Origin: an uncultured Sphingobacteriaceae bacterium
GTDB taxonomy: Bacteria; Bacteroidota; Bacteroidia; Sphingobacteriales; Sphingobacteriaceae
Assembly: GCA_937875035.1 (NCBI GenBank)
Contig: CALNCF010000320.1
Coordinates: 1 to 12,184, forward strand
Reading direction: 5' to 3'
Length of the DNA stretch: 12,184 nt
The translations under genes and the position numbers were made by a program. Each line of letters begins with the position of its first letter. Position 1 is the first letter of the stretch. The notes beneath the pieces were generated by a model that worked only from the letters and a program-made list of their open reading frames with translations, was not told the origin of the DNA and did no database searches. Below are positions 6,233-12,184 of this stretch, in pieces.

Positions 6233-7105
6233 TTATTCTTCGATCAGCACACCCATACGACCCATCTGGTAATCGCGGAAGGCTTCCATTACTTCGGTTT
6301 GCGTATTCATTACAAAGGGTCCGTGCGAGGTTACCTTCTCTCCGATCGGCTCCCCGCTCATAAGCAGCACCCGGGTATCCTTTTCTGCCCGCAGGCTAAT
6401 GCCTTCACCATCGTTCTCAAATACAACGGCATGATATCCTTCTGCCTGACCATAACCTTCCACCTGTAAGGCGCCGTCGAGCAGGTATATGAACGCGTGA
6501 TGCGACTCCGGTAAGGGAATGTTGATGGTTCCGCCTTCCTTGAAATAGAGGGTCGCCGAATTCAATTCGGTGAATGTCGGGATCGGTCCCTTTAAGCCGA
6601 AGAGCATACCCGATTGCAGGTAAGCGCTTACCTTGCCGTCTTCCGAATGAAATACCGGGGTATCTTCTGCCCGCAGAGGGGTATAATGCGGCTCATCCAT
6701 CTTATGCGCGGCAGGTGAATTGACCCAGAGCTGGATCAGCTCCTGCTCTCCGCCCAATTCGTGGATATCCTGGGGTGGACGCTCGCTGTGGATCACTCCC
6801 ATGCCCGCATGCATCCACTGGGTCCCCCCGGCATAAATAACACTGTTGTTGCCCCTGCTGTCGCGGTGATGCACTCCTCCCTTAAAAATAAAGGTGACGG
6901 GAGAAAAACCACGGTGCGGGTGCGGTCCTACCCCTGCATGCCGGGGCTCGAGGTGCGCAGGTACCTTTACCAGCGCATGATGCAACAATAAAAACGGGTC
7001 TACCTGCTCTACCCGTTGTGTCGGGAAAGCCTGGCGCACGGGCATGCCGCCCATATCTATAGGTTGTGCATACAGTAATGCCTGTACCGATCTGTTCTTT
7101 TTCAT
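6233..7105 (-). CDS. Pirin family protein (bicupin)
   Basis: A 290-residue bicupin of the pirin family; bacterial members include YhhW-type quercetin 2,3-dioxygenases and redox-related regulators, and the physiological role here is not known. The metal-binding set of the N-terminal cupin is complete: HPHRGF supplies His62 and His64, and MGVIHSE supplies His106 and Glu108, matching His56, His58, His101 and Glu103 of human pirin. The N-terminal Pirin domain covers about residues 20-130; the C-terminal Pirin_C cupin is recognisable around TLYFKEGGTINIPLPESHHA through the end, followed by HGPFVMNTQTEVMEAFRDYQ, a typical family ending. The ATG at 7105 is chosen because a strong AAAGGAG lies just upstream; an in-frame ATG at 7141 would add 12 residues but has no such site. 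It lies 121 bases downstream of the histidine kinase gene on the same strand with no terminator visible between them, so they may be cotranscribed. Confidence 0.9.
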   Translation of the reverse strand: MKKNRSVQALLYAQPIDMGGMPVRQAFPTQRVEQVDPFLLLHHALVKVPAHLEPRHAGVGPHPHRGFSPVTFIFKGGVHHRDSRGNNSVIYAGGTQWMHAGMGVIHSERPPQDIHELGGEQELIQLWVNSPAAHKMDEPHYTPLRAEDTPVFHSEDGKVSAYLQSGMLFGLKGPIPTFTELNSATLYFKEGGTINIPLPESHHAFIYLLDGALQVEGYGQAEGYHAVVFENDGEGISLRAEKDTRVLLMSGEPIGEKVTSHGPFVMNTQTEVMEAFRDYQMGRMGVLIEE

Positions 7106-7111
7106 ATTCAG

Positions 7112-7118
7112 CTCCTTT
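7112..7118 (-). promoter_or_regulatory. Strong Shine-Dalgarno site of the pirin gene
   Basis: On the minus strand AAAGGAG stands six bases before the ATG at 7105. It is the only well-formed and well-spaced Shine-Dalgarno in the window, and it decides the start of the pirin gene over the upstream in-frame ATG at 7141. Confidence 0.75.
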
Positions 7119-7226
7119 GGTATAAAACGGCAAGCCATCATTGGCCCATACCGTTACTGGATACAACAGCGGGACCAGGTATTTGTTTAAACACCTATCT
7201 GGAAAAATAAAGAGGAAATTAAGCGG

Positions 7227-9281
7227 TTATGAATGCAGCAAAGGCAGGCGGATATAGAACACGGTACCCGGACCGGCGCCGCTTTCGAACCATATCACAC
7301 CATGGTGGGCTTCCACGATCTGGCGCACAATGGACAAGCCGAGGCCGAAGGGTTTCTCTCCTGCCGTACCGATACGCTTGGCAGAAGTAAAGCTGTCGAA
7401 TACCCTACCTTTCAGCTCGTCGGGGATCCCGATGCCATCATCCTTTACAGAGATGATGAGGTACATGTCTTCGATACGGGCATCTACGTGTACGGTTCCG
7501 CCAATGAAGCTGAACTTGATCGCATTGGTGATCACGTTACTTACGGCACGGCGAAGCTTCTCTACATTAATATCGAGGTAGAACTCGGTCGCGGGCAGAT
7601 GCAGCGCAAGGGTCTGCGATTTTTCTTCCGCCTTAAAACGGATCAGGTCGACGGTATGCCGGATGAACTCATTGCCGTTCACTTTTTCTTTATGCGTACC
7701 GGATGCATTCTCCTTGAGCGTGGAGATCAGCAGGATCTCGTTGATCAGCTCCAGCGAGCTCATGCAGGACATGCGGATCAGGTTCATCATCTCCAGGCGT
7801 TCCTCTTCGCTGTTCATCATGCCCGATTCCAGCACATCGATGATCGACTGCACAGCGCCTATCGGTGTACGCAGATCGTGTGCCACGATACTGAGGATAC
7901 GGTCTTTTTCCTGGTCGCGCTGCTCGAGCATTAATTTCTGCTTGATGATCTCCTCGTTCAGGCGCGCCAATGCTTTGTTCTTGGCTTTGGAGCTCAGCCA
8001 GGAAAGCAGGATGATGATCACGATGATGAGCAGCAATACGGCGCCGAGAATGGCGAACTTCACATAATTACTTTTCAGCTGGTTATCGCGTTTCAGCAGG
8101 TTATACTGGTACTCGCGGTCGAGCCCGTCGAGCGAGAATTGTACATCGTTCTGCGAGAGCTCTTTCTCCGCCCTGGTCAGGGAATCGTGGAACACAATAT
8201 AGCGGTGCATGTATAACGCGGCGCTATCGTATTGTTTCCTGTTCTCAAAATAGAACCCATGAAAACGGTAGGCCTGCTCCAGGAAGGGAGCGCCATCGAG
8301 TATAGAGTCCGACCAGGTATAAAGAAGCCGGATATCGTTGAGCAATTCCTCGTTCCGGCCCTGCGTATAATGCAGCCTGGCAAGCGCAACCAGCGAGGTA
8401 AGCCCGTCGCGCACTTCGTTGCGTGCTTTCAGGTTGACCTTCACATTCCTGGTAAGGTGCAGCTCGGCTTTCTCCTGATCGCCCATGGCCAGATAGGTCT
8501 TGCCTATATTCCCGTTCACCACCCCGGCCGCGATATCGCTCATGCGCTGCCGATCGTTCCTGAAATTCATATGGCGGATATAGCTCAGGGCTGAATCGTA
8601 ATAAAAGAGAGCCGAATCGTATCCACGTGTATTGTAGAAGCAAAGCCCGATATTGTTCAGCAGCTCCTGCCCGCGAAAGGTAACGGATACGAAGCTGTCG
8701 CAATGGATCTTGTTGCGGTAGCTCGACCTGTAATACTCCCGGGCCAGGTCGTATTTCGCCTGGCGGTACAGGGCATTGGCAATGCGGTAATCGTAGCTGA
8801 ACAGCGAGCAGGAATCATTGTATCCCTCGCTCATCTTACGGGCCGAATAGAAATTGGTATAAGCTGCCTGGTAATTCCCCGTACGATAAAATACATCGCC
8901 CTTGCTGAACAGCGCGCGTACGTATTCTTCCCTGAATTCTTTCGGGTTCCGTTCGGTATAGCTGATGGTCTCTTCGATAGCTTTAAGCGTCTCATTATTA
9001 TCGTGACGCTCGTAATTCATATAGGTGCGCAGGTACAGGAGCTTCAGGCGGAAATGGTCGTTGAGCACAACTTCGGGCAGATCGTACAGGGAGTCGATCA
9101 GCTGCTCAGCCTGCTCACTCTTCTGGGTAGCGATCAGTCCTTCGATGCGCCCAATGCGGGCGCTTTCTTCTGCATTAAAGACAATAGGCTTGATACGGTT
9201 ATCATCCTGACAAGAGATCACCGGCAAAACAAAGAGCACATAAAAAAGAACCCTGCACAGAAGGTTCCTGGAGCACACCAT
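7227..9281 (-). CDS. TPR-containing sensor histidine kinase
   Basis: A 684-residue membrane-bound sensor kinase. In order: a signal/lipoprotein-like N-terminus with hydrophobic residues about 7-22 and a lipobox-like VISC ending at Cys24; a helical repeat domain (about 40-375) with TPR signatures such as ALFSKGDVFYRTGNYQAAYT at 123-142, ANALYRQAKYDLAREYY at 168-184, NNIGLCFYNTRGYDSALFYY at 209-228 and NGNIGKTYLAMGDQEKAE at 256-273; one transmembrane helix (about 408-428); a coiled-coil linker (430-463); a HisKA domain with HDLRTP, whose His468 is the phosphate acceptor; and a HATPase domain with N-box NVITNAIKFS (582-591), G1 DDGIGIP (614-620) and G2 GLGL (646-649). All catalytic motifs look intact. 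There is no HAMP, PAS or receiver domain, and no response regulator gene lies in the window, so its partner must be elsewhere. Such TPR kinases are common in Bacteroidota; the sensed signal is unknown. Confidence 0.92.
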   Translation of the reverse strand: MVCSRNLLCRVLFYVLFVLPVISCQDDNRIKPIVFNAEESARIGRIEGLIATQKSEQAEQLIDSLYDLPEVVLNDHFRLKLLYLRTYMNYERHDNNETLKAIEETISYTERNPKEFREEYVRALFSKGDVFYRTGNYQAAYTNFYSARKMSEGYNDSCSLFSYDYRIANALYRQAKYDLAREYYRSSYRNKIHCDSFVSVTFRGQELLNNIGLCFYNTRGYDSALFYYDSALSYIRHMNFRNDRQRMSDIAAGVVNGNIGKTYLAMGDQEKAELHLTRNVKVNLKARNEVRDGLTSLVALARLHYTQGRNEELLNDIRLLYTWSDSILDGAPFLEQAYRFHGFYFENRKQYDSAALYMHRYIVFHDSLTRAEKELSQNDVQFSLDGLDREYQYNLLKRDNQLKSNYVKFAILGAVLLLIIVIIILLSWLSSKAKNKALARLNEEIIKQKLMLEQRDQEKDRILSIVAHDLRTPIGAVQSIIDVLESGMMNSEEERLEMMNLIRMSCMSSLELINEILLISTLKENASGTHKEKVNGNEFIRHTVDLIRFKAEEKSQTLALHLPATEFYLDINVEKLRRAVSNVITNAIKFSFIGGTVHVDARIEDMYLIISVKDDGIGIPDELKGRVFDSFTSAKRIGTAGEKPFGLGLSIVRQIVEAHHGVIWFESGAGPGTVFYIRLPLLHS

Positions 9282-9379
9282 ACGAGAATATATTGTTTAT
9301 AGCCAGGTAAAAGTAATGAACTCAGCCGTAGGTTTGAAATGTTTTTTATGAAAAGCAGGAACCCGCCACCTGACCGCGC

Positions 9380-9407
9380 AAAAAAAATCCCGGCAAAATG
9401 CCGGGAT
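9380..9407 (-). terminator. Rho-independent terminator of the cysteine desulfurase gene
   Basis: ATCCCGGCA (9387-9395) and TGCCGGGAT (9399-9407) form a perfect 9-bp stem with an AAA loop. On the minus strand it is followed by an unbroken T-run (9380-9387). It begins 30 bases past the stop codon of the cysteine desulfurase gene, so the histidine kinase gene downstream must have its own promoter in 9282-9379; only a one-mismatch -7 element (TACTTTTA on the minus strand, 9308-9315) was seen there. Confidence 0.88.
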
Positions 9408-9436
9408 GTAAAATTATAACAGGCAAAAGACAAAGA

Positions 9437-10573
9437 TCAGGCTTTCACCATGAGTACTTCTTTGAGCTTTTCTACTACAAAATCAATTTCTTCCTTCGTA
9501 TTGTATTTACTGAACGAGAAGCGTACAGAAGGACGGGCAGGGCTTGCCTTGATCGCTGTAAGTACGTGCGAGCCTACATTTGAGCCTGAGCTGCACGCGC
9601 TTCCGCCTGAAGCGGAAATACCGGCAATATCGAGGCTGAATAAAAGCATCTCGCCCATTTCTGTTTCCGGGAAGGATACATTCAGCACAGTATATAAACT
9701 CTTCGCAGGATCCGTGTCGCCATTAAAACCGATCTCGGGAAACTGTTCCGTTAAGCGTTCTATCATGTATGATTTCAATCCCTGTATGTGCTGCTGGTGC
9801 TCATCCATCTGCTCATAAGCCAATTCAAGCGCCTTGGCGAGCCCGGCAATACCGTATACGTTCTCGGTACCTCCGCGCATATTGCGTTCCTGCGCACCAC
9901 CGTAGATCATCGGGCAGATTTTGATATCGTGGTTCACATATAAGAAGCCTACGCCTTTCGGACCATGCAGCTTGTGCGCTGCGCAGGTAATAAAATGTAC
10001 TTTCAGCTTAGAAAGATCGTGCGCATAGTGACCCATGGTTTGAACCGTATCGCAATGAAAGATCGCGTTGTATCTTTCGCAGATTTCCCCGGCTTTTTCT
10101 ATGTCGAGCAGGTTACCCAGCTCGTTGTTCGCATGCATGAGCGATACAAAGCTGCGTTCGTTATTCTTCAGCAGCTCTTCCAGGTGATCCAGGTCTGCAT
10201 GCCCGTTCTCATCCAGGTTCACAAAGCTGAGGCTGATCAGTCCCTGCTTCTCCATCACTTCAAGGGTATGCAATACCGCATGGTGCTCGATCTTCGAGGT
10301 AATGGCATGCTTAATTCCCAGGTCGCTCATCCCGCAACGGATCGCCATGTTGTCGGCTTCCGTACCGCCGGATGTAAAGAAGATCTCCGCCGGCGAGGTG
10401 TGCAGCAGCTTAGCCACTGTTTTACGCGCGTTCTCTACCACGGTGCGTACTTCGCGGCCGTGCGCATGGATGGACGAAGGGTTTCCGTACTGGCTCTCCA
10501 TGATCTCCGTCATCACGGAAATTACTTCCCGGTCGATCGGGGTGGTAGCGGCATTATCCAGGTATACTCTCAT
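9437..10573 (-). CDS. Cysteine desulfurase, NifS/IscS type
   Basis: A 378-residue cytoplasmic PLP-dependent enzyme that converts L-cysteine to alanine and passes the sulfur as an enzyme persulfide to Fe-S cluster or thio-cofactor/tRNA pathways. It opens with YLDNAATTP, the family's typical N-terminus. PLP-site residues are all present: SGGTEADN at 68-75, IEHHAV with His97 stacking on the cofactor, HCDTVQTMGH with Asp175 and Gln178, and AAHKLHGPKG with the Schiff-base Lys201. The persulfide residue is Cys327 in SGGSACSSGS, and RGGTENV (233-239) is also conserved. The C-terminal VRFSFSKYNTKEEID is typical for class V aminotransferase-fold desulfurases. Length and spacing fit group I (IscS/NifS) rather than SufS. 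No scaffold (IscU/NifU) or thiolase (MnmA) gene is adjacent, so the specific pathway is open. It follows glmM by 73 bases on the same strand without an obvious terminator; cotranscription is possible. It ends in a strong terminator. Confidence 0.93.
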   Translation of the reverse strand: MRVYLDNAATTPIDREVISVMTEIMESQYGNPSSIHAHGREVRTVVENARKTVAKLLHTSPAEIFFTSGGTEADNMAIRCGMSDLGIKHAITSKIEHHAVLHTLEVMEKQGLISLSFVNLDENGHADLDHLEELLKNNERSFVSLMHANNELGNLLDIEKAGEICERYNAIFHCDTVQTMGHYAHDLSKLKVHFITCAAHKLHGPKGVGFLYVNHDIKICPMIYGGAQERNMRGGTENVYGIAGLAKALELAYEQMDEHQQHIQGLKSYMIERLTEQFPEIGFNGDTDPAKSLYTVLNVSFPETEMGEMLLFSLDIAGISASGGSACSSGSNVGSHVLTAIKASPARPSVRFSFSKYNTKEEIDFVVEKLKEVLMVKA

Positions 10574-10646
10574 AAAGATTCTTATTTTTTCCTGCGGATG
10601 AAATGAGCTCTGCGAGCCTGTTCCCTCCGCAATTACTGATGTATGA

Positions 10647-12029
10647 TTAATTCATGAACTCTTTGATGTCGGCCATGATCTTATTGGCCAGGCTCTGCGC
10701 GGTTGTTTCGCTCTGCCCTTCCGAATAGATCCGGATGATCGGCTCGGTGTTCGAGCGGCGCAGGTGCACCCATTCCTTATCGAACTCGATCTTCAGCCCG
10801 TCGATCGTGTTCACCGGCTGCTGCTTGTATTTCTCCTGCACCTTAGCCAGCAGATCATCAATATCCAGGTCGGGCGTCAGGGTGATCTTATTCTTCGACA
10901 TATAATAGCTCGGGTAGGTGCTGCGCAATGCTGAAATGGTCTTATCGGCTTTGGCCAGGTGGGTTAAAAATAAGGCCACTCCTACCAGCGCATCCCTTCC
11001 GTAATGCAGCTCCGGGAAGATGATCCCCCCGTTCCCTTCTCCACCGATCACAGCTCCGCTACTCTTCATCATATTCACCACATTCACCTCGCCTACAGCT
11101 GCCGCATGGTATGCTCCACCTGCTTTCTCCGTCACGTCCCTGAGGGCGCGGGTCGAAGAGAGATTGGAAACCGTATTTCCCGGCTGGCTCTGCAATACAT
11201 AATCGGCTACCGCTACCAGGGTATATTCTTCGCCGAACATATTGCCGTCTTCGCATACAAAGCATAAGCGGTCTACATCCGGGTCGACAGCGATACCGAG
11301 GTCGGCCTTACGTGCCACTACCTCCGACGATAAAGCCGTGAGGTTTTCGGGCAAGGGCTCGGGGTTATGCGGGAATTTCCCGTCAGGATGACAATAAAGC
11401 TCTGTGATTTGTTTGACCCCGAGCGCTTTGAGCAGCTCCGGAATGAAGATGCCTCCGCTGGAGTTCACACAATCGATCACGACCTTGAAATTGCGGGCGC
11501 GGATCGCTTCCACATCTACCAATGGCAGGGCAAGGATCTTGTCGATATGCTTTTTCATATAGGTATGATCGACCATATAGGTTCCGATATCATCTACCGA
11601 TGCGAATTCTATGTCGGCGCTTTCGGCAATGGCCAGCACTTCCTTGCCATCGGCATCAGAAATAAACTCACCCTTGTCGTTCAGCAATTTCAGCGCGTTC
11701 CATTGTTTAGGGTTATGGCTGGCCGTAAGGATGATCCCTCCGCCTGCCTGCTCATCGGGTACCGCGATCTCCACTGTAGGCGTGGTTGACAGTCCAAGGT
11801 CGATCACATCCATGCCCAGGCCCTGCAGGGTGCCTACCACGAGGTTACGCACCATTTCGCCGGAGATCCGCGCATCGCGGCCGATGATCATTTTACGGTT
11901 TCCCGTTTTACGGATCACCCATGTTCCGAAGGCTGCCGTGAACTTTACCACATCAAGGGGTGTTAATGAATCGCCGGTTTTACCGCCGATCGTTCCCCTG
12001 ATCCCTGAGATTGATTTTATCAGTGTCAA
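10647..12029 (-). CDS. glmM: Phosphoglucosamine mutase
   Basis: A 460-residue alpha-D-phosphohexomutase that interconverts glucosamine-6-phosphate and glucosamine-1-phosphate, the cytoplasmic step feeding UDP-GlcNAc for peptidoglycan and LPS. The motifs in order are: SISGIRGTIGG (6-16); the phosphoserine loop TASHNP with catalytic Ser104; the Mg-binding loop DPDVDR with Asp249, Asp251 and Asp253; the sugar-recognition loop GEGNGG (330-335); and the phosphate-binding RRSNTEPIIRIYSE (424-437). The family could also be phosphomannomutase/phosphoglucomutase; the GlmM call rests on overall likeness to Bacteroidota GlmM. The start must be TTG at 12029: in frame, a TAA lies five codons upstream (12042-12044), and the next internal ATG would be at residue 48, past the conserved N-terminus. 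There is no Shine-Dalgarno; the leader is A-rich. It is divergent from the methyltransferase and upstream of the cysteine desulfurase. Confidence 0.88.
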   Translation of the reverse strand: MTLIKSISGIRGTIGGKTGDSLTPLDVVKFTAAFGTWVIRKTGNRKMIIGRDARISGEMVRNLVVGTLQGLGMDVIDLGLSTTPTVEIAVPDEQAGGGIILTASHNPKQWNALKLLNDKGEFISDADGKEVLAIAESADIEFASVDDIGTYMVDHTYMKKHIDKILALPLVDVEAIRARNFKVVIDCVNSSGGIFIPELLKALGVKQITELYCHPDGKFPHNPEPLPENLTALSSEVVARKADLGIAVDPDVDRLCFVCEDGNMFGEEYTLVAVADYVLQSQPGNTVSNLSSTRALRDVTEKAGGAYHAAAVGEVNVVNMMKSSGAVIGGEGNGGIIFPELHYGRDALVGVALFLTHLAKADKTISALRSTYPSYYMSKNKITLTPDLDIDDLLAKVQEKYKQQPVNTIDGLKIEFDKEWVHLRRSNTEPIIRIYSEGQSETTAQSLANKIMADIKEFMN

Positions 12030-12049
12030 TTTTAATTTTTTTTAGTTCC

Positions 12050-12057
12050 CAAAAATA
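12050..12057 (-). promoter_or_regulatory. glmM: Candidate -7 promoter element of glmM
   Basis: On the minus strand the sequence reads TATTTTTG, an exact match to TAnnTTTG and identical to the element before the FUSC gene. It ends 20 bases before the TTG start codon. No clear TTG at the -33 position is visible. On the plus strand of the same 68-bp spacer, GACATTTG (12069-12076) is a one-mismatch -7 candidate for the methyltransferase gene. Confidence 0.45.
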
Positions 12058-12097
12058 ATAAATTATAAGACATTTGTCCCTCTAACGAACCGAAGGA

Positions 12098-12184
12098 ATG
12101 GCCCCAAGAAAGAAAAAGTGGTATAGAAGCTGGTTTAATTCGCCTTATTATCATATCCTGTACGCTAACAGGGACTTAAAGGAA
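12098..12184 (+). CDS. SAM-dependent methyltransferase, N-terminal fragment
   Basis: Twenty-nine codons from an ATG at 12098 to the window edge, still open. They begin MAPRKKKWYRSWFNSPYYHI and continue LYANRDLKE. The segment 'WFNSPYYHILYxNRDxKE' is the characteristic N-terminus of a class I SAM-dependent methyltransferase family widespread in Bacteroidota, recognised from memory of that family; the SAM-binding motifs themselves lie beyond the window. AAGGA directly abuts the ATG, too close to be a proper Shine-Dalgarno. Divergent from glmM. Substrate unknown. Confidence 0.65.
   Translation, partial: MAPRKKKWYRSWFNSPYYHILYANRDLKE

Noticed and set aside
7106..7141. ATG at 7141 as the pirin start
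   Set aside because: The strong AAAGGAG at 7112-7118 is correctly spaced for the ATG at 7105 and would be inside the coding region if 7141 were used.
7233..7934. Plus-strand open frames opposite the kinase domain (and 8703-9302 opposite the TPR region)
   Set aside because: Both are antisense to conserved kinase and TPR sequence and show no domain features, so they are shadows.
10574..10646. Possible terminator between glmM and the cysteine desulfurase gene
   Set aside because: Only short pairings (GCTC/GAGC and a distant GCGGA/TCCGC) are present and no T-run follows, so no terminator is called.
1..12184. CRISPR array, insertion sequence, att site, tRNA or phage remnants
   Set aside because: I looked for regularly spaced direct repeats, terminal inverted repeats with transposase coding, and cloverleaf-like structure, and found none. 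The gene content is consistent with stable chromosome.

Overview
The window looks like ordinary chromosomal DNA from a Bacteroidota (Bacteroidetes) organism, most likely of the Chitinophagaceae or a related group. The reasons are roughly balanced GC content, start codons that mostly lack a Shine-Dalgarno sequence, three matches to the Bacteroidota -7 promoter element TAnnTTTG placed just before genes, and gene families typical of the phylum: a TPR-histidine kinase, small outer-membrane barrels, a PepSY-like secreted protein and a SPYYHILY-type methyltransferase. I see no transposase, integrase, CRISPR array, tRNA, rRNA or phage gene. The family and genus placement is inference.

Left part (1-3526). 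The window opens in the last codons of a short-chain dehydrogenase, followed by a strong terminator. Next come a protein of the uracil-DNA glycosylase superfamily (plus strand) and a 740-residue FUSC/YccS-type inner-membrane protein with its own candidate promoter and a leader hairpin. A small exported PepSY-like protein lies convergent to it on the minus strand.

Middle (3527-6194). A minus-strand outer-membrane beta-barrel protein and a plus-strand secreted protein with propeller-like repeats are transcribed divergently from a 98-bp AT-rich spacer. The unit is closed by a minus-strand terminator on the left and a bidirectional terminator on the right.

Right part (6195-12029, all minus strand). 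Reading in the direction of transcription: glmM (TTG start, peptidoglycan and LPS precursor synthesis), then a cysteine desulfurase (sulfur donor for Fe-S clusters or tRNA thiolation), which ends in a terminator. Then come a large TPR sensor histidine kinase with a lipoprotein-like N-terminus and a pirin-family cupin, possibly cotranscribed and ending at the shared bidirectional terminator. A SAM-dependent methyltransferase starts divergently from glmM and runs off the right edge.

Most of this is housekeeping or envelope-related. I do not find evidence for a novel multi-gene system. The points most worth a second look are the histidine kinase N-terminus, the atypical uracil-DNA-glycosylase-like protein, the unrecognised secreted propeller-like protein with its divergent barrel partner, and the archaeal-looking substrate loop of GlmM.
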